Assembly: GCF_029227915.1 (NCBI RefSeq)
Contig: NC_079881.1
Span: forward strand, 4,404,001-4,464,000
Direction: 5' to 3'
Source of the DNA: Hydractinia symbiolongicarpus
Lineage: Eukaryota; Cnidaria; Hydrozoa; Anthoathecata; Hydractiniidae
DNA length: 60,000 bases
Both the position numbers and the translations under genes were made by a program. A model generated the notes under the pieces. It was not told the origin of the DNA. It did no database searches and was given only the letters and a program-made list of their open reading frames with translations. This document shows positions 50,801 to 60,000 of this stretch, one piece after another (position 1 is the stretch's first letter; every line of letters starts with the position of its first letter).

Positions 50801-51660
50801 TTTTGACTTTCTTGCGTATGTTCTATAGCCATATATGGAGCGAATTTTTAAGCTCCCTGCGAAATTTACTAGCCAATAGAATGCGTCCAAAATGACCATA
50901 AATGGAAGACACAAGACCGCACATAGGCATAATTTTCGCAGGTAATCCTGCGAAAAAAACTATCTGCGAATCAAAGTAGAGATTCAACGCCTCGGCCTGC
51001 AAAACAAATTGGATACTGTTAAATCCTGCGAAAACGACGTGCGAAGCGCGAAGCTTCTGTGCAACGCCCGGGAAAAGATTTGCGCCAGATGCACAATTGG
51101 TGCGCCCATCCATGTGCAGTGGAAAAAACGACGTGTTGAAATAAAAGTAAGTCAGTCGATCGCAGAGCCTGACTGACACTGGCTACGCCCCGGAGCGTCA
51201 TTTGAATTTTGATGACATCAGCAACCCATCCACAAAAATAAAATAAAATGAGAACCTTGTTTTCACGTTGCTTCTATTGTGTAGAGCTTAAAATGCTGAC
51301 CAAAAAAATGTATATGATCATGTGCTTTTGATGAAGGGTTAATGAAATATAGGGGTTTAAAATTTTGTTGACGTCAGCAATGGCTTGTCAAAACCCTAAG
51401 TTTTAAATGCACTGTTATGGCTTCATTAATATAATATACTTTCTTTGACGTAATATTACATTAACGTTAAAGTTTGGTAAATTACAGAACAATTTTATGG
51501 GCGATGTTTTACAGACAGATAGACGGAACTGGCGTATTATTATACAGACATATCATAGATGTATCAGTCTGAGAAACGGAGAACTTTGTTTCGCTGTTTA
51601 GCTAGCTATTTTGTTGTCACTCGTAAAGTTTATAATAATTTAATATAACATATGGATTAA
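47826..51660. other. Long gene-free region
   Basis: No supported gene. Open frames at 50018-50236 and 50823-51201 (both minus) have no recognisable domain or convincing splice context. The stretch 51240-51390 (gatcatgtgcttttgatgaa, ttgacgtcag) has a diverged relative at about 55850-55950, so it belongs to a dispersed repeat. Confidence 0.4.
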
Positions 51661-51825
51661 ATAACCAGTCGGTAGCCGGTAGCCCGTGGAAAAATCCACG
51701 TCCGTCCGCATATTTTGTGTTTCCGTAGCAAAACGTTTTTTTCACGCACAAACAGACAGACGGAATACGGCTATTATTAAAGAGACTAGCCGGGAAACCC
51801 GGCGTCGAAACGCCGGGTTAAGCCA
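51661..51825. repeat. Dispersed repeat copy ending in a perfect hairpin
   Basis: Relative of the 21750 repeat (cccgtggaaaaatccacg, cagacagacggaatacgg, ctattattaaagaga). It is followed by a perfect 10-bp stem with a 4-base loop (aacccggcgt-cgaa-acgccgggtt, about 51796-51819). Confidence 0.6.
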
Positions 51826-51829
51826 CAAG

Positions 51830-52450
51830 TAAAGGTGTGATCCGGCATTGAACACTCTGTGGAGCGCTTAATAAGAGCTGTAAACTGTCCCACACGATCA
51901 GGTGGAGCGCTTTAGTACAGGTATACAGTATGTCGTTAATCATTTGAAGCGCATACAACATTATAGTGTGCGACTGTAACATATTTTTCAAAAAATAACT
52001 TTCCCGCAACGATAACTGATATAAAAACAGAGTTTACAAAGTGTTGTTACTCCATCATAGCAAAAACAATCGGTCAATATTATTTTATTTTGTGGAAAAG
52101 TCTTTTTAAAAGTTAAAAAATTAATTGTGACACTGGGCTGAGCGCTTAGTACAGTTAAACCGTGTTGTACAGCGTATAGTAATAATACCCTTTTGAAAAA
52201 AACTTTCTCGCAGACACAGGGCTGAGCGGTTAGTCCAGGCGTGATTCCCAAGAAAGTTTAAAAATTAATTGTCACAGTGGTGGGCTGACGTTAGTATATA
52301 CAGGTAAACGGTGTTGCACATGCCCATAGGCGTAACAGCCTTTTACAAAAAACAGTCTGTTTTTAACACTGGGCTAACCGCTTAGTACAGTTAAACACAG
52401 TTGAACAGGCGCATAAGGCGTATTACCCTTTTCCAAAAATGTTCATTGCA
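51830..52450. repeat. Degenerate tandem repeats of ~120-150 bp
   Basis: A unit with gggctgagcgcttagtacag, ttaaacagtgttg, a gcgcataaggcgtaat-like word and cccttttccaaaaa recurs about four or five times in direct orientation with heavy divergence (for example at about 51900, 52135, 52210, 52280 and 52365). No coding frame is conserved. Nature unknown. Confidence 0.55.
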
Positions 52451-55430
52451 ACTTCGGTTTAAATAAAAACACAGGGAACAGCCTGTCGTTACTCATCCAG
52501 CCAAAACAATCGCTCAGCCATTTCATTTGCAGAAAAAGTTTGCAGAAAAATAATAAAATATGTAGCTATACCTAGCTAGCTAACTGCATTTAGCATAAAA
52601 ATTATATATTGCTTAAGAATATTGTTGTAGCCAAACTGCATTTTTATACTTTCACTTTTTAAGGAGCTAGCTAAATAGCCACAGCCTCAACATAAAAATA
52701 AATGTTGGCTAGGATAAAAAGCTCTTATACCATACAGAATAGCAATAAGTGAGGCTCTAGCTAGCTAGTAGCTAATCTTCGTTCCTAGCCAAACATCCTA
52801 AAACTGGTGCGTTTAAGATCTGTACGTGGCTAAAAAACGTGACAATATATTTATCCTAACATTGAAAACAAACAGAAAACAAATATTACAAATATATAAG
52901 GCTTTTAGAAGATAAAAAAGTCAAACAGGCCTACAAACCTCACACACTGACCACAAACACGACCATTATCAAAATGGCCTTCGTTCCGCGAAGATCTTGG
53001 ATTCTTTCTGGTCGCGAAAATCTTGTTTTTTTTTTAAAGAATCAGGCGTTGTGAATGGTGTTCCACGCGCGAGCGGTCAAAACAAAGTCGGTAAAAATAT
53101 ATCGCATTTGATATTCGTGCACATTTTAAAAATTTCGTGTTTCCGTTACGGGAGGCGGCTTTCGCAGACAGACAGACAAAATACGGCTATTATTAAAGAG
53201 ATTTCTGTAGAAATGTCCTTAAGTTTTGGTAGACTTATTCACTTAATACAAACAAATCGATTTCATATAATAAGGAGGAATTTTGAATGTCGTCATTAGA
53301 ATGAAAAATGACGTCGTGTTCGTAAGTAAGTTTCCTATTCTAATGCAAAAGATATGCTTATATCCTGAAATATTGATGGTCATGTGATCAAACTATCGAT
53401 GTTCCAATATGATGACGTCATTTCTATTGATCTATATTTTCTTTAAATCTAGTCTGTATTTTATCCCTAGGGCCAACATATCTCCTTAGCAACACCTAAC
53501 TGCCTGGTGACACATACATGTGATAAATAATTTTATAACTAATACGACATATACATGTTTGCATCTTTTTAAGATTTACAAAAAAACACCACTATTCGAA
53601 CAACGCAATAACCCATTACAAGCCCACATAAACGTCACGTCAAGCGAATAGGATTTACTGAGTTTGTTTACATTGACTACATAACTAGAATCTTTATTGA
53701 GCTTTAAGTGCGTCAGAGGTGTAGAGTAAAAACATTAATATGCATGATTTATGCATGACAAGATCAGTGGTATCCGCGCTAGAAATTAACCTCGGGAAAT
53801 TTCCATTTTTTCAAAAGCCATAAGAACACCTTTTCTCATTCTTAACCAGTCAGTTGCCTACGAATGGTTTGTATTCTTCGTGCGGCTAAATTTCCGTGAC
53901 CAGATTATAACTATCATTCTTGCTGGGTGGTGAGCTAGCCTCTGTGAAATAGAAGTTTATACTCTTTGTAAAAGTCATCTATTATATTAGGTAAAAATTA
54001 TTTCATATTTGTTAGCTAGCTTTAGCTGGATAAAAGTTAAACGGCTTGCTAGCTACCACCCTTATGCTCACTTAGCAAGCTAGCTACCAGAACATAAGAG
54101 GTATCAAATTGTGTTTGGATGGTGGTTAGCAAGAATTAGCTATTGTGTATTAGAAGTTCTGAGAGATTATTGAACTTGCTCAAATTATTTATTTTTCAAG
54201 ATCTTATAGAAAAATTACATGAGGGTGCCAACTTGCTGAAAATTTTAAAGCAAAGCGTGATATTATTAGTGGGTACTGGCTGTGAGGAGACAACAAGCAT
54301 TACTGACTGGTACCCTTGCGTTAGAGCGTTCACTTCCACTGTGTGAAGTTCTGTTTTTGAAATAGTAAAACAGTATCTCTTGTCGAATGCTGGGAGAGTT
54401 CAGCTTTGGCAGATGTGTAGGGCCAGTAAGAAGCGTTAAAAATGTCGCAGAAGTGTTTCTGCGATGTCAGTATTGTGGAACAATTTAAGCAAAGGCCCAC
54501 GAAAGTCCAGGAAAGCGGGAAAATAGGTCATGTTGACGTCAGGCAAGAATTATCGCCGTATAGGATCTAACCAAATAATCTAAAATTCAACTGTCACAAG
54601 TTTAATGTGTGTGTGTATAATATGAAAACATTGTAAATCTTTGCTTGTGGGTATATAAAATCTTTGAAATTAAGTATTTATTCAATTAACTTTTTAAACA
54701 AGGTTGTAGTTCTACCGACTCTGATTATGAAAAATTGCGGTGTAAAAGTAAGGTTGTCTGGGTGACCTTAACACCACATACTTGTGACGTTCGCCAAAGT
54801 TTAAAAGAATACGAAAAATCACTTTTTCTGAATTTGGCATTTCAAAAATACATACATAATTCACCTATGCTTACCAAGCGTTTTTATTAAGTTAGCATTC
54901 TTATGAAATACCAGAATTTCGAAATCGTTGACCTTCGACGTCAAAATCGTCGACAAAAATATTCCTCTGCTGTTTACAACATAGAATATGAGCATTCTTA
55001 TCTCTAAAATTAAGTCAAAAACCTAAAAACTTTTTTGCGTCACTTCTCTCTTTCAAAAAAATACTATCAGCAAATGATTTTTTTTTTATCAGCCTAATAA
55101 TTATTAGCTTCTTCCTTACCTCCTCTGTCATCGGCTGAGAAAATTAATGGAATAATGGAATATATAGTTAATGGAATCTCTCACCAGTCTAACCCCAGCA
55201 AGTTTTATGTCTTTTTACAGGACTCATTTTACTTTTGATGTTCACAAAATGCAAAAATCTAGTGTGCAAAAAAATAAAAACGACGACCTCAATAAACACT
55301 ACATATCTTTCTACAAGTAGTAAAAAAACAAACACTAATCGATCTCAATATAACGATCGCCTTCTTCATTCTCGTCTACGATCGTCTCTAAGGGAGACGC
55401 ATCAATCATTTCCTCGATATCTGGGATAAA
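52451..55430. other. Gene-free region with dispersed repeat fragments
   Basis: No supported gene. It includes agctagct-rich patches, a 21750-type repeat end at about 53150-53205, and at about 53280-53560 a diverged relative of the TGACGTCA element (gatgacgtcatttctattga, ctttaaatctagtctgt, ttttatccctag). Confidence 0.4.
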
Positions 55431-55431
55431 T

Positions 55432-55675
55432 AATAAAACACCCTAACTGTAAATTGGATATTATAACAACCTGCGAAATAAATACGATATAATCAATGTT
55501 TATTAGTATTTTCTCAGTCCCTATTAACTATATTGAAGTTACTGTGAATTCGAATTGGGGGTTATTAAGGAGAAGGGGCTTATTTGTCAAAATGGGTTAA
55601 GGGGGAGGGGGCTTTATTCAGGAAGGGAAGAGGGGGAGGGGTACTTGGGAGTGGAGTCTTAATCGATCATTTATC
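55432..55675 (+). repeat. Inverted partner of the repeat at 58800-59062
   Basis: From aaaacaccctaact through attggatattataac, cctgcgaaataaat, ttttctcagtccctat and actgtgaattcgaat to a purine-rich tract (ggggcttattt...ggggag) and ttaatcgatcattta. It matches the complement of 58800-59062 with small indels. Confidence 0.75.
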
Positions 55676-58600
55676 ACTAAGAAATTTTCTAATTAAATAA
55701 AATAAAAATACATGTCTTGTACATCATGACATGTATTTTTCTTTTTATAATATATACTATAGTTGATTAACCTGTGAAAAAATTTATTCCATTAGGATGA
55801 AAAACTTGAATTGTGATGACGTGCGAAATTTAATAAGACAGTTCCTACTCTTTAGTAAATCTTGAAATGATGATTATATGACCATATGCTTTTGACAATG
55901 ATTTTAGAGATATTATGGTTTAAAGGTTTTTGATGATGTGATCAATACGTCGGTCCTGGATAGGAAAAATTGTTCCAATTTTGAGGAATTTTAGCCTTTT
56001 ATAACTCAAAACCATTGGCTTAACCATCTTGTTTTTACTTAAATTGTGATCTTCTTACTCATTTTAAAAATGTTCTCTTTCTTTTTCAGATTAAACCATC
56101 AGCAATTTTCAAAAAATCTAAACGCCTAAACACTGAAACATTCAAATACCATATATTCATTGCGGAACTAATAGAATATTGAAACATTTGTTTCATTGAC
56201 CTTGTTCAGAAGACATTATATTCAAGTCTTCAATTTTACATAACACGGATTTTCGAGATGAATTTCCAGCATTTTCGTGCTAAATTTCAGAGTTACCTAC
56301 AATCGTGGTCACAATATGTTTGGACAAGGCAACGAATTTAGAAGTTCGCCACCACAAGTAATTGGGTAGGATCATTCTATATTAGATTCACACATCTTGT
56401 CAAAGTTCATTTGTCAATTCTCAGAGTGGACTTAGGATCTTAGGTTATTTGGTAAATACAAAATTCTTAAAATGTACTAATTGTTGCTGACGAGCCATTA
56501 ATCACAAATTTCGGGGCCTTCGTGGTCCCTGACGTGAATTATTTCGGTGTGCAGGCGTGCTAAAGAATGTGACTAGCAACTTTTCAACGCTCTCTGCCTC
56601 GCCTACTTGTGTGGAAAATAAGCGACTTTGTAGCCTGCCGGCTTCAGAGTATGTTCCCAGTTGTTTTATTCCTGACTCTTCCTGAGTTGCTAATTGCGGA
56701 AATTTTCAAGTCACATTCCTTCTTGTTTATCGTTCACATGTCGTCTACAAACAGAAATGCGAATATTATTGACTTTCAGTTTGAGCAAGAACGACACATC
56801 TATAAATATCAAATTTCCCTTTACTGCTTCTCCCTTACATATAGACGCCAGTGAGTGGAGCATTTGCAAAAAATGTGAATTAATATCTTCTCATGTGAAT
56901 TGTTAACCATCTGGATTTTTCAAGCAGACGATACAGGTTTTTAGGCATTCTGATTGACTTAGCCCTCTTGATGACAGGCTGATATATTGCTGTATTGCCC
57001 GTCGTCAAGAAAGATGGTAGCTTAAAATGTAAACAAGCACGAAAAAAAATATTTAAGAAGCATTGGAAATGATTATATATCTAACTCCTACAATACATTT
57101 ATCGATAAAAATATTTTCATGGGATAGATACAAAACAATGTCAGGTTAACATTTAAAATAACCAGATTCACCAACATTTCGTCTTGCTGCTTCTTTAATA
57201 TGGCTAGTTAACTAACTGCATTGTCTATAAAAAAAACGATGATCTGATATCCAGTTTTACCAAAAATACTAAATACAGGGCGACGGAATCATAAAAAATA
57301 CATCTTCTCTCATTTGCAGATTCGTTCCTTCAGGTTTTTGGTTACCTCAGTCATTGCACCGACCTCGCAGGCTCGGTCGGCACTTAGACCTCGGGCGATA
57401 TTTTGCGGTACCACACGGGGTAATCGGTTATTATTGTATTAGTACTTGTGCTGCCACAAGGTTGACAAAATAAGAATTTTCCAGCTAAAAGGTATTAATC
57501 GTTTCATTTTTTCATCTTGAAAACATAATAACATTTAAATTCAAGGTTGCTATTTTTATTTATTTTAAATGTATTAGGGACCGCGAAGATTTTTATGCTG
57601 TTGTATTATTGAAGAATACTCTTTGGACAACCTTGGTGTCTCTGCATGACAGGAAGAGCCGTAGACTTCCGAGAAGGAATAATATGCCGAATAAGTAAAG
57701 TCTTACATACCATCAAATAACTTCGCACACTCGTGTTTTAAAATCTGCTTTTATCTAGACTTATCGGTATTCTGCGTATCGGCAGTTTTGTTGACTTGCA
57801 CACAATCATCTGGAAAAATGCATTCGGCGAGTAATACCATCAATAACAAATAGATTTTTCCTGGGTTGCTGCAGTGGACGACGGGTAATGTGATAAAATA
57901 ATAACATGTGTTATAATAAAAATAAGGAAAGTTCGTCCCAATTTTGTCCCTTACTTAATGATTTTGAAAAGAAAATCAAAGACAAAAGAGACCCGGGAAC
58001 GAAGTGTGATCTATCTTATAATATTGTTAATGACATTTAACAAGTGTAAAAAATAGAAATGTATATATTTACAAAGTTATACGTTTGTACATTTTCTATA
58101 AATTCCCCTTTTAGCGGGTTTTCCTCTGGTCACAACAAAAGCAAGATTTACAATGCTTTTGATTCACTAAGACCAATCAACTACGTCACTGAAAGAATAT
58201 TATTTCAGTCTCGTTTTCATGTAACTCTTGCTGTTTTATAATACTTTTGATGACAAAGCACACGGAAATTTCTAAACATACAAAGGATGTTATTATGACA
58301 CTCACGAGTTAAAAAGAATACTAAAATTCGCCATCTTTTTTTGCCTTAAAGTCTCAGTTCCTAACGTATGACATGATATGAAAATAATTACAGAGAATAA
58401 GTTAAAACATAGTTACCAAATTAAATCAGCTAAAGTTCTATATATCTCATGTTGTAAAGAAATGTTTCCACGGCATCGAATCGTCCCGACTTGATTACCT
58501 GGCACTTACAATGATCTAACAATGAGGCCAGCAGTTTGCTATATCGGATTCTTCAATACCAAGTTTGTTGTTTGGAAAACTTTTATCAGCTTTTCTCCAT

Positions 58601-58799
58601 ATGCTTTTCATAGTATCTATGTTTGCAAACAAAGATGTTTTATTGGCAACCAAGTGCTATTGGAACAATCTTGAGATGATAATTTCTTTGTAGATAGAAC
58701 ATATCGTCTCCATATTTCATCGCATGCAATAAAAAGTCGTTGTCAGACTAAGTGAAATTACTTGTCCACGCATCTCTAACAAATCCATGAGCTCTTCTA
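55676..58799. other. Gene-free region
   Basis: Non-coding by eye. Open frames near 56609-56906 and 58059-58241 show no domain. A GC-richer block at 57330-57430 (caccgacctcgcaggctcgg) forms a short hairpin but has no gene. Confidence 0.4.
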
Positions 58800-59062
58800 C
58801 CGTAAATGATCGATTAAGTCCCCACTTCCGAATAACCTCCCTCCCGAATAAGCTCCCTTCCCCAGAACCCATGTTGACAAATAAGCCGCCACTCCTGAAT
58901 AAGCCCCCATGGGGGCTATTCGAATTCACAGTAATTTCAATATAGTTGATAGGGACTGAGAAAATACTACTATAAACAATTAATTAAATGATATTTATTT
59001 CGCAGGTTGAGGTATTAATAACACTCGTGGTTATAATATCCAATTCAAAGTTAGGGTGTTTT
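58800..59062 (-). repeat. Repeat overlapping the 3' end of the HIRAN-like gene
   Basis: Complement of 55432-55675; includes the last codons and stop of the minus-strand gene at 59051 and a run of gggcttatt(t/c) motifs. Two copies in opposite orientation about 3.4 kb apart mark this as part of a multicopy element. Confidence 0.7.
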
Positions 59063-59449
59063 TTTGTCGAACAATATATTTCCGAATATCTTGCTCCCTG
59101 TCAAAGCAACATACTTTGCTGGAACAACAAGTCCGACCTCTCTTTTTCTCTTTCCAACCACAAATGCTTCAAGTTTGTTTTCAGGCGCTGTGTTAAGAGA
59201 ATTTGTAAATAAACAAGAAATCTCTATTGGTAGATGTGCAAACAGTAGTGTTACTTCATCGGTTGATTTAAAAACACTAATAGCATTTTTATCATTATCG
59301 ATTGCTTCTTCCCGTTTGTCTGTTTTGCATAATAATTTTTGTCCATTATGTGGTGCCCAAGCATCTTTATAAATATGATGTCCACGGATAGCTGTCTGGA
59401 ACTCAATTTTAAAATTCATTTCATACGATACTGACAGTGCTCTAGACAT
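59051..59449 (-). CDS. Small HIRAN-like protein
   Basis: One open exon of 132 codons from an ATG at 59449. The protein has an N-terminal part (FKIEFQTAIRGHHIYKDAW), then a segment resembling a HIRAN domain: NGQKLLCKTDKREEA, DNDKNAISVF and LLFAHLPIEIS, where HIRAN proteins have D-x-AI-V and VGHLP. The end has KLEAFVVGKRKREVG and VPAKYVALTG. HIRAN folds bind DNA ends in helicases, but small stand-alone versions also occur in multicopy or mobile genes. It faces away from the pogo-type gene at 59592 with about 140 bp between, and its 3' end lies in a dispersed repeat, so it may belong to the same element. No intron is seen. Function is unknown. Confidence 0.55.
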   Translation of the reverse strand: MSRALSVSYEMNFKIEFQTAIRGHHIYKDAWAPHNGQKLLCKTDKREEAIDNDKNAISVFKSTDEVTLLFAHLPIEISCLFTNSLNTAPENKLEAFVVGKRKREVGLVVPAKYVALTGSKIFGNILFDKKTP

Positions 59450-59591
59450 CTTTGAAAGTTTTATTCGTCGTGACGTTGTAATCGTATCGTTCTCGCTCTA
59501 AGGATTCGAATTCAAATGTTTAGGTAATTCAAATGTTTTGTTTTTGAATAGAATTTTGTTCCTTTTTTTTATTATTATTATTATTGCAAAA

Positions 59592-60000
59592 ATGGAGCTA
59601 GGAGAGACAGCAACAACTTCTCACACAGGAGAGAAAATAAGTTCTTATACGATTAAGTTTAAACTTGAAGTTGTTAAATTTGCGGAAAACAAATCAATTG
59701 GGGCTGCTGCGGTGAAATATAAAGTTGACCGCCATTGTATTCGTGATTGGAAGAAATAAAAGAATTTGCAAGAACTTTCAAAGACATTAACAAGAAAAGA
59801 AAACATTTACAAGGGCTGGCAGAAAACCGTTGAGCGATGTAATGGAGGAAAAAGTACTAGAATGAATTGTTGAACGTCGTAAGAAGATGCTTTGTGTGTC
59901 AAGTAAACTTATCAGGAAGAAAGCAATTATTGTCTATGAAGGTTTGAAACGTACAGATCCAGATAGGTATGATGAAAAATTTGAAGCAACGAATGGTTGG
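59592..60000 (+). pseudogene. Pogo-family transposase (BrkDBD/CENP-B-like DNA binding), decayed and cut by the window edge
   Basis: From the ATG at 59592 the frame reads a Brinker/psq-type helix-turn-helix: SSYTIKFKLEVVKFAENKS, then GAAAVKYKVDRHCIRDW. The reading then jumps frame near 59755 (EIKEFARTFKDINKKRKH) and again near 59810, giving AGRKPLSDVMEEKVLE. A TGA interrupts at 59862-59864 before IVERRKKMLCVSSKLIRKK, then FEATNGW, which is the CENP-B-type second helix-turn-helix ending in the usual N-G-W. Two frameshifts and one stop make it a pseudogene. The DDE catalytic part would lie beyond base 60000. A related architecture is known from POGK-type pogo proteins. Confidence 0.82.

Noticed and set aside
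50823-51201. Overlapping minus-strand open frames of 118 and 60 codons
   Set aside because: No domain, no splice context, and dispersed-repeat sequence starts next to it.

Overview
The window is AT-rich animal DNA: genes are split by GT-AG introns, coding density is low, and repeats of many classes fill the gaps. No database search was possible. The mix of families (pogo/BrkDBD, P-type and Ty3 elements, TGACGTCA-bearing repeats, a tRNA-derived SINE) suggests a marine invertebrate, most likely a cnidarian and possibly a hydrozoan. That placement is inference.

Three host-type genes can be rebuilt exon by exon with every splice phase matching. (1) 8708-11437 (+): a 503-residue single-pass membrane protein with an ILEI/PANDER (FAM3-type) ectodomain. 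(2) 18135-13205 (-): an 11-exon, 464-residue PLP-dependent threonine/serine dehydratase with a C-terminal ACT domain; the last two short exons were found by reading the minus strand. (3) 29444-31056 (+): a two-exon, 397-residue homologue of bacterial thiaminase I, unexpected in an animal. A fourth coding region runs off the left edge (374-1, -).

The main accessory element is an 11.7-kb P-type DNA transposon at 35909-47630. It has 74-bp identical terminal inverted repeats and a 9-bp flanking direct repeat. Two multi-exon genes point at each other. One encodes an 889-residue transposase (46186-42975, -) with an N-terminal Cys-x2-Cys...Cys-x2-Cys module in place of a THAP finger. The other encodes a roughly 470-residue accessory protein with one zinc finger (40034-41761, +). 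Three tandem copies of an ~815-bp unit sit just inside the left end, and 32-bp subterminal inverted repeats flank the genes. It looks recently inserted and the transposase frame is intact. A diverged left end of a related element lies at 25647.

Elsewhere, left to right: ~304-bp tandem duplication (12437-12990); TGACGTCA-bearing inverted-repeat element (18540-19390) with relatives near 22.8 kb and 53.3 kb; mariner-like MITE (21111-21272); Ty3/Gypsy integrase pseudogene (25035-23733, -); frameshifted coiled-coil gene relic broken by a SINE with target duplication (26735-28006); 128-bp tandem repeats (32655-33010); perfect 1.34-kb palindrome centred on (TA)n (33477-34816); small MITE (47697-47825); degenerate tandem repeats (51830-52450); and, at the right edge, a HIRAN-like gene (59449-59051, -) divergent from a decayed pogo-family transposase (59592-60000, +). 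The long stretches 375-8700 and 47.9-58.7 kb hold no gene that I can support.
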